A stretch of 64,000 nt of DNA, taken from assembly GCA_905181595.1 (NCBI GenBank), contig CAJIYI010000001.1:587938-651937 (forward strand), in the 5' to 3' direction. The position numbers and the translations under genes are program-made. Every line of letters begins with the position of its first letter. The stretch's first letter is position 1. Under the pieces are notes generated by a model. It made no database searches, was not told the origin of the DNA, and saw only the letters and a list, made by a program, of their open reading frames with translations. Positions 37,440 to 47,415 of this stretch are shown in pieces. This DNA comes from an uncultured SAR86 cluster bacterium. Its GTDB lineage: Bacteria > Pseudomonadota > Gammaproteobacteria > Magnimaribacterales > D2472.

Positions 37440-40332
37440 ATGAGAAATTTATTTCAACATTTAACCCTAAAGGCATCAGTCTTATCTTTAAGTCTTTTAT
37501 TTTTAGCATACCCAGCTCAATCACAAGAATCTTCTGCAAGTCTTATAGAAGAAATCATTGTCACATCTCAAAGAACAGAAGAAAGTCTTCAAGATGTCCC
37601 GATAGCAGTTACAGCTTTAACATCTAGCATGCTTGAGGATATGCAAATTGAAGGTGGATCAGATCTACAGCTTGTTACGCCAAGTTTAAGTTTTCAGGGA
37701 AGTGATGCAACTGGAGGCGCTTTTAATATTCGCGGTATTACCAATTTAGCCGTATCTCCAACAGCTGAATCAGGGGTTGAGATTCATGTGAATGATCTGC
37801 CTGTTGGCGCAACAACTATGCAGGATGGTGATTTTTTAGACATGGAACGAATTGAAGTTCTAAGAGGTCCTCAAGGAACGTTGTATGGAAAGAACTCTGT
37901 TGGCGGTGTTATTAATTTGATTACAGCTAAACCTCAGTTCGGCCAAACCTTTGGCAGCATGACCTTAGAAAAAGGCAGTTATGATTTAGTGAAAACAAAA
38001 ATGATGTTCAATATGCCTATTGGTGATTCATTGGCTTTGAGAATTGCTGGAGCCTCAAATGACAGAGACGGAGATATCAAGAATATCTACTCTAAGGCTA
38101 AAACCAGCCATGTTAACAACAGAAATTCTGGTGCTTATAGGATTTCTTTGGCATGGGATGCAACTGATCGAACAGATGTTTTATTTGTGCATGAAAATTA
38201 TAGCGAGAACTCTATGAGACATTATGTAAATAATGTTTACTGTCAACGAGATCCATCTTTTGTAGCAGGGTGTACTCCTGGGGGAGAAAGGGTGCATGAG
38301 CTAACTCATCCCATGGCAACCTATGTTGAAAATCTAGCAGTTTTAACTGGAATTTTAGATTTACACATCCTACTGATATGTCTGGAGCTCCTAAAGGTTT
38401 TTGGGAGACTAATATCAGAGGTAACCCTAACTACATAGTTGATCAAGATATTACTCAATTGATTATTAATCATGAGCTTAATGACGATTGGAATTTAATT
38501 GCTTCAGCATCAATAAAAGATAGGCTCTATGACAGGACAGGTTCTTATGCATCCGAAGAGATGGATCGCTTGAGATTTAAAGATAATCCATTTTTTCCTG
38601 GTGGAAACGTTCCTATGAGTGGGTTTGGCCCAAACTGTAAACTTGCCGATGGAACCTCTGGTATTTATGGAGGTTGTATTACGGATACCATGAATTATCC
38701 GGATGGTTTTGATAGACAGTTTACACAATCAGAGAGTGAAACTGTTGAGATAAGACTTCAGTCCAATCTTGATGGTCAATGGAACTATTTATTGGGTGCC
38801 ATTCATGCAGAGGGTAGCGGAGACACTTCTTACACTATAGCTGCAAATGGATTAGATGCATTGGCTCTTGCTCCTCCTGGAGTATTAACAGGTGGCTTAC
38901 CTCAAGGATTTGTTCAGCTTTACGCTCCTTTGTTTCAACAGAGTACTTTACTGCCACCAGAAGCTACCGCAATTTTTGGTGAAGTTTATTATCAAGCAAG
39001 CGATAGGCTCAAATACACCCTGGGCGTAAGAAACACTGAAGATTATAAAGAGCAATATGCCTATTCACCTTTCTTGACTTCACCAGGTTTTGGAAGCATA
39101 GGAGGTGGGTTTACCGCTTTTCCTGGAACCAAACTTCCTACTTATGGCGACTCTTGGTATAAATCAGGAGCTGTGGGTGACCCAGAAACTGAATACAGCA
39201 ACACCACTGGAAGGTTCGTGGTTGACTATGTTTTAAATGATAACGCTCTAGTTTATGGATCAATATCCAAAGGTTTTAAAGGAGGAGGGTTTAACCCACC
39301 TCTGGATCCAGCAAAATATCCTGATACTCCTCAAGTTTTCCCTGACTACAGAGTTAATGGCTTATGAGGTTGGTATAAAAATTGATTTTCCTGAAAGAGG
39401 CATGAGGCTAAATACTTCAGCTTATATGTATGATGCTTCAGACTATCAAGTCACTAAAATTCAGAATAAAACACGAGTGAACGAAGGCATTGATGTCGAT
39501 ATGATGGGCATAGAGTCTGAATTTATTTGGGTTCCTTTAAATGCACCTCAATGGCAAATTAATGCTGGCATAAGTTTTGAGGAGTCTGAAATTGCAAGCG
39601 GTAATATGCTTCTCAATCCAGCCAATGCTGATCTTTGCTTGAGCACTGGATGCGGAAACTGGCATCTCATGAAAGATGGCTCAGATGGAGAAGTCTTTGT
39701 TGTAAGGAAAGATGTTGCAACAGTAATATGGAACATGTGGCAGGCGGACTTTGGGGCCCAGCACAAGCGCTTATCGTTCCAGTAGAATTCCATGGCGATA
39801 GAGCAACAGGCGTCCCAACTCCGGTTAGCTTCTTACCAAATGTTACACCTGGGCATTTGCCTTCTTTAACAGCTACTAGAAACCTTTACTCTTCAGTTAT
39901 GGTTGGAACAGCTTGTTCAATCTTGGGTTGTAATCCAGCAGATGTTATCAAAGATGGTTTGCTTTCAGACATTAGCGGCAACCAATTAACCCATCCAGAT
40001 TACATGGCCAATCTTGGTATTCAGTACACCATGACAACAGAAACTTACAGGGTGAACTTTAGACTTGATGCTTATAAGCAAGGGGAGAGGTATACCTCTT
40101 GTTTAATTTAGGCTGGGATAAAGTAGATCCATGGACTGAATACAATGCATTGATATCAATTACTCCTGCAACAGCAGATGGTAATTGGCGTGTTGATATC
40201 TATGGTCAAAATATAACCGACGAAGAAAATGTTACTAACATAGGTGATGCCACTGCTCCTCTAGGCTTTAATAAAAGCATATGGGCAAGACCACAGGCAA
40301 CTTATGGAGTGAAGTGGACCTATAACTTCTAA
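37440..40332 (+). CDS. TonB-dependent receptor (four frameshifts)
   Basis: The signal peptide ends near AQS; the TonB box and plug follow with IEEIIVTSQRTEESLQDVPI and the signature ERIEVLRGPQGTLYGKNSV. Frame changes at about 38350, 39350, 39750 and 40099 separate otherwise continuous barrel sequence, which closes with WARPQATYGVKWTYNF. The restored protein is about 960 residues. An AGGAG ribosome site precedes the ATG. The plug is of the type seen in many marine receptors of unknown cargo. It may serve the neighbouring amidohydrolase or esterase, but that is only proximity. Confidence 0.85.
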
Positions 40333-40351
40333 GTTATTAGTTGTTAATTAA

Positions 40352-40378
40352 AAGCCTCGCATTTGCGGGGCTTTTTTA
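40352..40378 (+). terminator. Intrinsic terminator between convergent genes
   Basis: A 10-bp stem AAGCCTCGCA/TGCGGGGCTT (one T-G pair) with a TT loop is followed by a T run. It serves the TonB gene and overlaps the stop of the convergent esterase gene. Confidence 0.9.
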
Positions 40379-41364
40379 TTGTATGACACCATTAATGTCA
40401 TACTTTGAAAAAAACTCCCAAATTCTTTTACTAGAATCTGGCTCTCTTATACTTGCATATATTGAACCTGGCCAAATATGACCTGCTCCTTGAACATACA
40501 AATGAATATTCTCAGTACCATTTAAACAATTTGAATACTGATAAGTTTCTGTCCAAGATGTTGTACCGGGTAGAATGCCGGGAAGTGACAACACGTAATC
40601 ATCACATGCATTGCTTACTTTCCAATACTCCATAACATCCATTATTGGTTTCATGTTTAGGGTATCTAATCCCTTGTAGGGCACGGTGAAATCAAGTGAG
40701 CCATGTATCTGCATAACTGGAGTAGGCTTTCTAGGGTTGCAGCTATCAAAAGTGCTTTTTGTCATTGAGCCAGTTACAGATGCTACGGCTGCGAAGCTCG
40801 CGCTTAAATTGCATGCTAGATGGAAGCTAAAAAAACCTCCATTTGACATTCCGGTTGAGTAAATTCTTTCTGCATTAATGGAATATTTATCCATTAATAA
40901 ATTAATAAGATTCTCAGTAAACTTAACATCATCATGCACGCTTTCTGACCAGCCTTTAATATTCCAATAACTGGTTCCAACAATATCATCAAGGGCTTCA
41001 GGATGCACAAGAATAAATCCATTGGCATCGGCTTGCGATCTAAGATCTCCATAGTTCATTTGCTCGCTGGCATTACTGCCATAGCCATGAAAATTAAATA
41101 CTAAAGGTTGTTTTGTATGAGCTGCTCGTAGCTTGATGGGACATAAAGAATAAACGTACGATCAATGTTTTCGTAATTTATGGTTCCGTTTATTGTGCCC
41201 TGTGCTTGAGATTCAAGATTACTGGATATAGCTGGTGTTGGGGGAGCGACTGGCGAAGCTGGCGTTGGTTGAATCGATGGGCCACTGCCTCCGCCGCCTC
41301 CACCACAAGAAATGAGGAGTTGAGCAGCAAGTAAAATTACACATAAATTGGATACTTTCATCAT
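40376..41364 (-). CDS. Lipoprotein PHB-depolymerase/feruloyl-esterase-like hydrolase (frameshifted near 41125)
   Basis: The lipobox LLISCGGGGGG is followed by a Pro/Ser linker and a catalytic domain. One missing A near 41125 rejoins LYVPSSYE to AAHTKQPLVFNFHGYGSN, which holds the oxyanion HG motif. The nucleophile is in YSTGMSNGGFFS, the acid in HGSLDFTVPY and the His in GAGHIWPGS. Restored length is 329 residues. The family (LpqC/PHB depolymerase, carbohydrate esterase 1-like) acts on polyesters or plant esters outside the cell membrane. Confidence 0.84.
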
Positions 41365-41494
41365 TGCTGTCTATCTTAAGGCGAGTTTAAATTTCGTACA
41401 AATTTCTTTTTAATCGTTCGTTAATAATTAATATTAAGAGAATCAATTTTATTTGTTAGACTATATTTTTAATTTTTAACAAGTGAGATAAATA

Positions 41495-43666
41495 GTGTCA
41501 GACAAGTATATTGCTAAAGGTTCCTTATCAGTTTCCATAAAATTAGATGAATTCTTAACCTCAGAGGTCTTACCTGATCTCAATATTACTTCAGATCATT
41601 TTTGGCAGAGCCTTGAGGCAATAGTTCAAGAATTTGGTCCACGCAATAGAGAGCTTTTAGGCCTTAGAGAAACAATTCAGCAGAAAATTGATGATTGGCA
41701 TTTGTCCAATAAGGGTCAAACTCATGATTTTGAATCCTATAAATCTTTTCTTAAAGAAATTGGCTATTTAACCGAAGATAAAGGTGAATTCACAATCGAA
41801 ACTCAAAACGTCGATCCTGAAATTGCAACTATTGCTGGACCGCAACTAGTGGTTCCAGTGATGAATGCTAGATTTGCATTGAACGCAGCCAACGCCAGAT
41901 GGGGAAGCCTATACGATGCTCTTTATGGAACAGATATGATTTCCGAGGATGACGGGGCGACTAGGGCCGGTGCTTATAATCCCGTTCGAGGAGACAAGGT
42001 TATCGCTTTTGCTAAAAATTTTTTAGATGAGCATTTTCCTTTAAGCCACGGATCTTATAACGATGTTTCATCATTTTCTTTGGTTGATAACTCTCTTAGT
42101 ATGGGAACAGTTAGTGGAGAATTAACTTCTTTAAAAGATGCTGCTCAGTTTCAAGGTTTCCAGGGCTCTACTGAAAACCCTTCAGGCATTCTGCTGAAGA
42201 ATAATAATCTACATGCAGAAATTCAAATTGATCCTAGTCACTCTGTTGGAGCAACAGACAAAGCAGGGATTAAAGATGTTTTATTAGAATCTGCGGTAAC
42301 CACTATTCAAGATTGCGAGGATTCAGTAGCAGCTGTTGATGGCGAAGATAAAGTTGAGGTTTATAGAAATTGGCTTGGGTTGATGAGAGGAGACCTGAAA
42401 GAAACATTTATCAAAGGCGGCAGTGAGATGACGAGATCTCTAAATCTTGATCGAGAGTATCTATCACCAAATGGATCTCAATTCTCAGTGCCAGGAAGAA
42501 GCTTGATGCTAGTAAGAAATGTTGGGCACTTAATGACCAACCCAGCAATACTTGATCAAGACGGCCTAGAAATTCCAGAAGGTATTCTCGATGCTATGTT
42601 TACTATTTGTATTGCTATGCATGATCTTAATGGAACTGGTCCCATAAAGAATTCTAGAGCTGGAAGTATTTATATTGTTAAGCCGAAGATGCATGGACCA
42701 GATGAAGTTCAGTTTACCTGTGATTTATTTTCTGCTGTTGAGAAAGCCTTGGGCATGAAACATTTAACTGCCAAAGTTGGAATTATGGATGAGGAGAGAA
42801 GAACAACCGTGAATCTTAAAGAATGTATTCGCGTTGCAAAAGATCGCGTCATCTTTATTAATACCGGATTCTTGGATAGAACTGGAGATGAAATTCATAC
42901 AAGTATGGAGGCTGGCCCTATGATTCCCAAAGCTGAAATGAAACAACAGCCATGGATAACTGCTTACGAAGATTGGAATGTAGACTCTGGTCTTGAGACA
43001 GGCTTTATGGGCAAGGCACAAATTGGCAAAGGTATGTGGCCTATGCCTGATGAAATGCTCAACATGTATAAAATTAAAACAATGCATCCTGAGTCTGGAG
43101 CCAACTGTGCATGGGTTCCTTCTCCGACAGGAGCAACATTGCACGCGATGCATTATCATCAAATATTAGTCTCCGATCAGCAGGAAAAACATATCAATAG
43201 ACCCAAGGCGAGTCTTGACGATATCCTAACTATTCCATTAATGACTGATCCATCTTCATTGTCCAGCGAGGCTATCCAGAATGAACTGGATAACAATGCT
43301 CAAGGTATATTGGGCTATGTTGTGCGCTGGATTGATCAAGGCGTTGGATGCTCAAAAGTTCCTGACATTAATAACGTAGGACTTATGGAGGATAGGGCAA
43401 CGTGTAGAATATCAAGCCAACATATTACTAATTGGTTGCATCATGGCATTTGCTCTCAAGAACAAGTTATCGAAACCATGAAGCGAATGGCTGTCATTGT
43501 CGATCAGCAGAATTCTGGAGATCCTCAATACCAATCCATGTCCCCATCTTATGACGGCATTGCTTTCGAAGCAGCATGCAATCTGGCGATTGAAGGGCGC
43601 ACGCAACCAAGCGGATACACTGAGCCCATTTTGCATGAGATGAGACTAAGGTTTAAAGCACAATGA
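41495..43666 (+). CDS. glcB: Malate synthase G
   Basis: 723 residues in a single frame from a GTG start with a GTGAGA ribosome site. Family hallmarks are [22 protein letters not shown]-type sequence near residue 112, [28 protein letters not shown], and the catalytic Arg and Asp/Glu region [18 protein letters not shown]. It condenses glyoxylate and acetyl-CoA to malate. No isocitrate lyase or glycolate oxidase is nearby, so the glyoxylate source is not shown. The next gene overlaps it by four bases. Confidence 0.96.
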   Translation: MSDKYIAKGSLSVSIKLDEFLTSEVLPDLNITSDHFWQSLEAIVQEFGPRNRELLGLRETIQQKIDDWHLSNKGQTHDFESYKSFLKEIGYLTEDKGEFTIETQNVDPEIATIAGPQLVVPVMNARFALNAANARWGSLYDALYGTDMISEDDGATRAGAYNPVRGDKVIAFAKNFLDEHFPLSHGSYNDVSSFSLVDNSLSMGTVSGELTSLKDAAQFQGFQGSTENPSGILLKNNNLHAEIQIDPSHSVGATDKAGIKDVLLESAVTTIQDCEDSVAAVDGEDKVEVYRNWLGLMRGDLKETFIKGGSEMTRSLNLDREYLSPNGSQFSVPGRSLMLVRNVGHLMTNPAILDQDGLEIPEGILDAMFTICIAMHDLNGTGPIKNSRAGSIYIVKPKMHGPDEVQFTCDLFSAVEKALGMKHLTAKVGIMDEERRTTVNLKECIRVAKDRVIFINTGFLDRTGDEIHTSMEAGPMIPKAEMKQQPWITAYEDWNVDSGLETGFMGKAQIGKGMWPMPDEMLNMYKIKTMHPESGANCAWVPSPTGATLHAMHYHQILVSDQQEKHINRPKASLDDILTIPLMTDPSSLSSEAIQNELDNNAQGILGYVVRWIDQGVGCSKVPDINNVGLMEDRATCRISSQHITNWLHHGICSQEQVIETMKRMAVIVDQQNSGDPQYQSMSPSYDGIAFEAACNLAIEGRTQPSGYTEPILHEMRLRFKAQ

Positions 43667-43950
43667 AGGCCTATTGGATAACTCGTTGCCACGTCCACAA
43701 TGCAGAAGAATACGATGAGTATATTAAATTAGCTGGGCCAGCCATTACAAAGTTTGGTGGAAATTTTCTTGTTAGAGGTGGAGATCAAATTGAATTAGAA
43801 GGAGGTCCTTATGAGAGAACAGTATTGGTTGAATTTGACTCTATGGAAAAAGCAGAATTTTGTTATCAGTCTGATGAATACCAAGAAGCATTAATGTATT
43901 CTAAAAATTCATCAAATCGCCATGTTGTTCTTGTTGAAGGAGTTAAATAA
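43663..43950 (+). CDS. DUF1330 family protein
   Basis: 95 residues with the ferredoxin-like dimeric alpha/beta barrel pattern of DUF1330: an [19 protein letters not shown] first strand and helix, [14 protein letters not shown], and [20 protein letters not shown]. Such proteins are small monooxygenase-like or binding proteins of unknown reaction. It overlaps malate synthase (ATGA) and is followed directly by the M20 peptidase (one-base overlap), so all three are co-transcribed. Confidence 0.85.
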   Translation: MKAYWITRCHVHNAEEYDEYIKLAGPAITKFGGNFLVRGGDQIELEGGPYERTVLVEFDSMEKAEFCYQSDEYQEALMYSKNSSNRHVVLVEGVK

Positions 43951-45311
43951 TGATTAAAAAATACTTTCTATTAAATGCTTTATTTGTTCTTAGCGTGACT
44001 TCCTATGCTGAGCCCCTTGATCCAGTTAAGCTTCTTTCCAGTTATGTTGGTATAGATACAGTTAATCCTCCAGGCAATGAATCAAGAGCGGTAGATTTCT
44101 ACGCTAAAATTTTTGAAGAGGAAGGCATTGAGTTTTCTAGCGCAGAGAGTGCACCTGGTAGAGGAAATATTTGGGCAAGAATCAAAGGTGGAGATCTTCC
44201 AGCTTTAGTTCTCTTGCAGCACACAGATGTTGTACCTGCGACTAAAAAGTATTGGGATACTGATCCTTTTGTGGCTGAGATCAAAGATGGCTATCTCTAT
44301 GGAAGAGGAGTCATCGACATGAAGGGAGCAGGCATTTCTCAGCTAGTATCTTTTATCAGATTGCATAGAAGTGGCCTTAGCCTAAATAGGGATGTGGTTT
44401 TTGTTGCAACGGCTGATGAAGAAGCCGGTGGCATGTTTGGAGCTGGATGGTTAATTGATAATCATCCTGAGATTTTTGAAGGCGCAGGTTTTGTAATTAA
44501 TGAAGGTGGAAGCGGTCAAATTATTGAGGGAGAAAAAGTCTTTGCCATAGAGATCACTCAGAAGGTTCCGGTCTGGCTTCGATTTACTGCTGTTGATACT
44601 CCTGGGCACGGCTCATCACCAAGAACTACCAGCTCTGTTTCTAGAATAGTTCATGCGCTTAATCTGGTAAGGGAAAATCCTTTTGAGCCAAGAATTATCC
44701 CATCGGTGGATACTTATTTTAAAAGTCTGTCTCTAAAGATGACAGGCAAGGAAGCCGAAGCTTTTGCAAACATGAAAAATTTCATTGGCAGTAAGGAGTA
44801 TCAAGCAGAATTACAAGAATCTTCACCGTCTTATCATGCGCTCACAAGAGATACTTGCTCACTGACTATGCTTGAGGGCTCACAAAAAATTAATGTTGTG
44901 CCGCCCGTTGCAGCTGCAGAGATTGATTGCAGGATGCTTCCAGATAGAACTTCTGAGGAATTCATTCAGGACATTAAAACTCTAGTTGAGCCAGCGGGAG
45001 TGACCGTCAGTGTTGTTTTAGCATTTAGCCCAGCGGTGTCGTCTGTTGATTCAGAGTTTTTTCAGCATATTGCTAAAGTTACGCAAAAGATTCATCCAGG
45101 TTCGCGCATAGTCCCTGCAGTTAGTACGGGTTTTACTGACAGTCATTTCACCAGAGATTTAGGCATAGACAGTTATGGGTTTAACCCAGTGCTATTTGAC
45201 TCTGGGGACTGGACAGGCGTGCATGGGAATAACGAGAGAGTGAAAGTTACTAGTTTTCTTCAGGGCACAGAAGACCTCCATCAGATAGTCAGCCAGTTTG
45301 TAATAGACTAA
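43950..45311 (+). CDS. Exported M20 family metallopeptidase
   Basis: 453 residues. A signal peptide ends at SYA. Dinuclear zinc motifs are LLQHTDVVPA (about 90), GRGVIDMKGAGI (about 119) with the bridging Asp, and ATADEEAGG (about 153) with the catalytic Glu. A dimerisation/lid domain lies at about 200-330. It is close to the carboxypeptidase and aminoacylase group (CPG2-like), cutting peptides or N-acyl amino acids in the periplasm. Intact, with no frameshift. Confidence 0.9.
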   Translation: MIKKYFLLNALFVLSVTSYAEPLDPVKLLSSYVGIDTVNPPGNESRAVDFYAKIFEEEGIEFSSAESAPGRGNIWARIKGGDLPALVLLQHTDVVPATKKYWDTDPFVAEIKDGYLYGRGVIDMKGAGISQLVSFIRLHRSGLSLNRDVVFVATADEEAGGMFGAGWLIDNHPEIFEGAGFVINEGGSGQIIEGEKVFAIEITQKVPVWLRFTAVDTPGHGSSPRTTSSVSRIVHALNLVRENPFEPRIIPSVDTYFKSLSLKMTGKEAEAFANMKNFIGSKEYQAELQESSPSYHALTRDTCSLTMLEGSQKINVVPPVAAAEIDCRMLPDRTSEEFIQDIKTLVEPAGVTVSVVLAFSPAVSSVDSEFFQHIAKVTQKIHPGSRIVPAVSTGFTDSHFTRDLGIDSYGFNPVLFDSGDWTGVHGNNERVKVTSFLQGTEDLHQIVSQFVID

Positions 45312-45379
45312 TTTTTTACAGTAATTAGGGCGACGAATTAAATAAAAGTAAAAAACTTAAACTTTTTTATCAAAAGGTG

Positions 45380-45407
45380 TTGACACTTTTATTCAGAGGC
45401 GTATATT
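45380..45407 (+). promoter_or_regulatory. Promoter of RNA cassette copy 1
   Basis: A perfect -35 TTGACA, 16-base spacer and -10 TATATT, with predicted start near 45414. Both hexamers are unchanged in the second copy although bases just outside them differ. Confidence 0.75.
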
Positions 45408-45607
45408 TAATAGACCAACTCAGACCGACTTACAAACAACTGCAGACGGGAGTAAGAGAGAAAGAGAAGGCAGAGACGAAGGGCGAAAGCGATGCTAAGA
45501 GTTGACGATAAAAAAGAGCTTAGTATCCCACCAAGAAGGCAAGAGAAAACCTTCAAGGAGCTAAAGAGAATCTCACTTTAGACCTCTTCCAATCTCGAAC
45601 TTAAGAA

Positions 45608-45630
45608 ACAGAGCTTGCTCTGTTTTTTTT
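45608..45630 (+). terminator. Terminator of RNA cassette copy 1
   Basis: A 7- to 8-bp stem ACAGAGC/GCTCTGT with a TT minimal loop and T8. It is identical in copy 2. Confidence 0.92.
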
Positions 45631-45671
45631 CGTCTCTAAGTTATGCGATCCTATTTATAAAAAGAGAGCAA

Positions 45672-46514
45672 ATGATAAACCCGAAGAAAGCATTAATTAT
45701 AGAAGGCGGAGGTAGCAGGGGTGTATTCTCGTTTGGAGTTATTGACTCTTTTATTAAAGCTTCCTATAACCCATTTGATCTTCATTTTGGTGTCTCTAAC
45801 GGAGCTGTAGTTCAGCTTTGGTACCTTCTGGCAGTGACAGACTACAATCTGGATAAGATGCTTTTTTCTGCATCAAAAAAATACGTCAGTTATAAAAATA
45901 TATTTTTTAACAAAAGTATCATGAATTTTACTGAGTTGTACAAAGATGCTAATAAAATTTTTCCAATAGACTTTATTCGACTAACCAAAAAGCTTAAAGA
46001 TAAAAATTTTTACGTAGTGGTCTCTGATGCTGAGACCGGAACTTCTGAGTTCATTGAATTAGATCAAGACAATTATGTCGATCAGCTGTTGGCAACCGGA
46101 TCCTTGCCAGTTTTGATGCGTGAACCTATTCTCTTGGATGGCTTGAGAAAATACGATGGAGGAATTACAGATCCATTGCCAGTTCAAAAGGCATACGAGT
46201 ATGGCGCTAAAGATATTGTAATTATTCGAACCTACGAAGAAACATTTATTCGAAAGACTAAAATGGAAAATCATATTGCTGCATTTTTTACTAAGCAGTA
46301 TCCCAATATTGCTCATGCCTTAAAAATTAATGCGGCAACATACAATGCTTCATTAGACTTTATTAAGAATCCTCCGGCAGATTGTAGAATTACTCAAATA
46401 TGCCCACCATCAAGATTGACAGCAAAGAGAGCAACAACCGATATAAAAATTATGAAGGCAGATTATGAAATTGGTTTAGCGTCTGGCGCTAAATACCTTA
46501 GTAAAAAAATTTAG
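45672..46514 (+). CDS. Patatin-like phospholipase
   Basis: 280 residues from the ATG at 45672, which follows AAAGAGAG; an upstream in-frame start at 45615 lies inside the RNA cassette terminator. The oxyanion loop is IEGGGSRGVFSFGVID (9-24), the nucleophile Ser is in FGVSNGAVV (about 43), and the Asp is in YDGGITDPLPV (about 163). It belongs to the YjjU-like cytoplasmic patatin group. It is not the same subfamily as the patatin at 5.1 kb. Convergent with the HMG-CoA lyase gene. Confidence 0.87.
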   Translation: MINPKKALIIEGGGSRGVFSFGVIDSFIKASYNPFDLHFGVSNGAVVQLWYLLAVTDYNLDKMLFSASKKYVSYKNIFFNKSIMNFTELYKDANKIFPIDFIRLTKKLKDKNFYVVVSDAETGTSEFIELDQDNYVDQLLATGSLPVLMREPILLDGLRKYDGGITDPLPVQKAYEYGAKDIVIIRTYEETFIRKTKMENHIAAFFTKQYPNIAHALKINAATYNASLDFIKNPPADCRITQICPPSRLTAKRATTDIKIMKADYEIGLASGAKYLSKKI

Positions 46515-46515
46515 A

Positions 46516-47415
46516 TTAGTTCGCCTTTGCAAGCCAAGCAGACATTCTTCCGCCAACAGGCTCTTGGAGTTGTTCTCTGCAATAGCTAACAATGGCTGGA
46601 AGTTTTTCTAGAGCAACACCTGTTACATATCCCATTTGACTAAGCATATTTGCAAGATCTTCTGTGGCTAAGTTACCTGCAGCTCCTGGAGCAAATGGAC
46701 ATCCTCCCAATCCTCCAATGCAGCTATCGAACTTTCTAATGCCCTCAGAAAGAGCTGCACAAACGTTTGCTAACGCCATAGCTCTAGTATCATGAAAATG
46801 AGCAGAAAAAATTTGATGGTCAAACTCACTGACACATTTATTAAATAATGAGGTGACGCTTGAGGGGTTTGCTGCCCCGATCGTATCAGCAAGGATAATC
46901 TCATCCACACCTGCGCCTAGCATTTGATTTGCTATATCGAGAACAATTGACTCTTGCACCTTTCCTTCAAAAGGGCACTCCCATGCAACAGCGACATACC
47001 CGCGAGTCTTAAGGTTTTCTTTTTTTGCAGTTTCAATGATTTTACAAGAGGACTCAATGGTTTCCCTTAATCCCATATTAATATTTTTTTGGTTCATTGT
47101 TTCTGTTGCAGAAGGGACAACTGAAATAACTTTGGCTCCAGCAGCATTTGCTAACTCATAACCTTTCATATTAGGAACTAGAACAGAAATCTCGCATTCA
47201 TTAGTATCAACTAGACCTTCAATGATTTCATGAGCTCCTGCCATAGCTGGCACTGCCTTGGGACTGACAAAACTTGCGGCCTCGATGCCTGGAAGATTTG
47301 CTTCTATTAGTTGCCTGATAAGCTCAAGACGAGATTGAGATCCTAGGATTGTTTTTTGATTTTGCAGCCCATCTCTTGGACTAACTTCATTAATATAAAC
47401 AAATTCCGAACTCAT
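46516..47415 (-). CDS. Hydroxymethylglutaryl-CoA lyase
   Basis: 299 residues. The catalytic Arg and metal Asp are in NEVSPRDGLQNQK (9-21), metal His residues are in SAHFHDTRAMALANV (about 205), and the glycine-rich loop with the catalytic Cys is GGLGGCPFAPGAAGN (about 238). It splits HMG-CoA into acetyl-CoA and acetoacetate, normally in leucine breakdown. The upstream CaiB/BaiF gene overlaps it by four bases, so the two act together. No methylcrotonyl-CoA carboxylase is present, which argues for a different source of HMG-CoA. Confidence 0.92.
   Translation of the reverse strand: MSSEFVYINEVSPRDGLQNQKTILGSQSRLELIRQLIEANLPGIEAASFVSPKAVPAMAGAHEIIEGLVDTNECEISVLVPNMKGYELANAAGAKVISVVPSATETMNQKNINMGLRETIESSCKIIETAKKENLKTRGYVAVAWECPFEGKVQESIVLDIANQMLGAGVDEIILADTIGAANPSSVTSLFNKCVSEFDHQIFSAHFHDTRAMALANVCAALSEGIRKFDSCIGGLGGCPFAPGAAGNLATEDLANMLSQMGYVTGVALEKLPAIVSYCREQLQEPVGGRMSAWLAKAN

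Larger units (their letters stand above)
45350..45642 (+). ncRNA. Duplicated promoter-RNA-terminator cassette, copy 1
   Basis: The gap 45312-45671 holds a 293-bp unit repeated at 55780-56073 with about 95% identity. TTGACA (45380-45385), a 16-base spacer and TATATT (45402-45407) form a near-consensus promoter. A terminator ACAGAGC-TT-GCTCTGT (45608-45623) with eight T residues ends it, predicting an RNA of about 215 bases. The middle is purine-rich and shows a 9-pair helix (45491-45499 with 45519-45527) and CTAAAG/CTTTAG (45561-45566 with 45576-45581). A 29-codon frame inside is not kept in the other copy. I know no named RNA family that matches. Confidence 0.72.

Noticed and set aside
45492-45581. 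A 29-codon ATG-started frame inside RNA cassette copy 1
   Set aside because: The ATG is ATA in copy 2 and most differences change amino acids, so protein coding is not supported.
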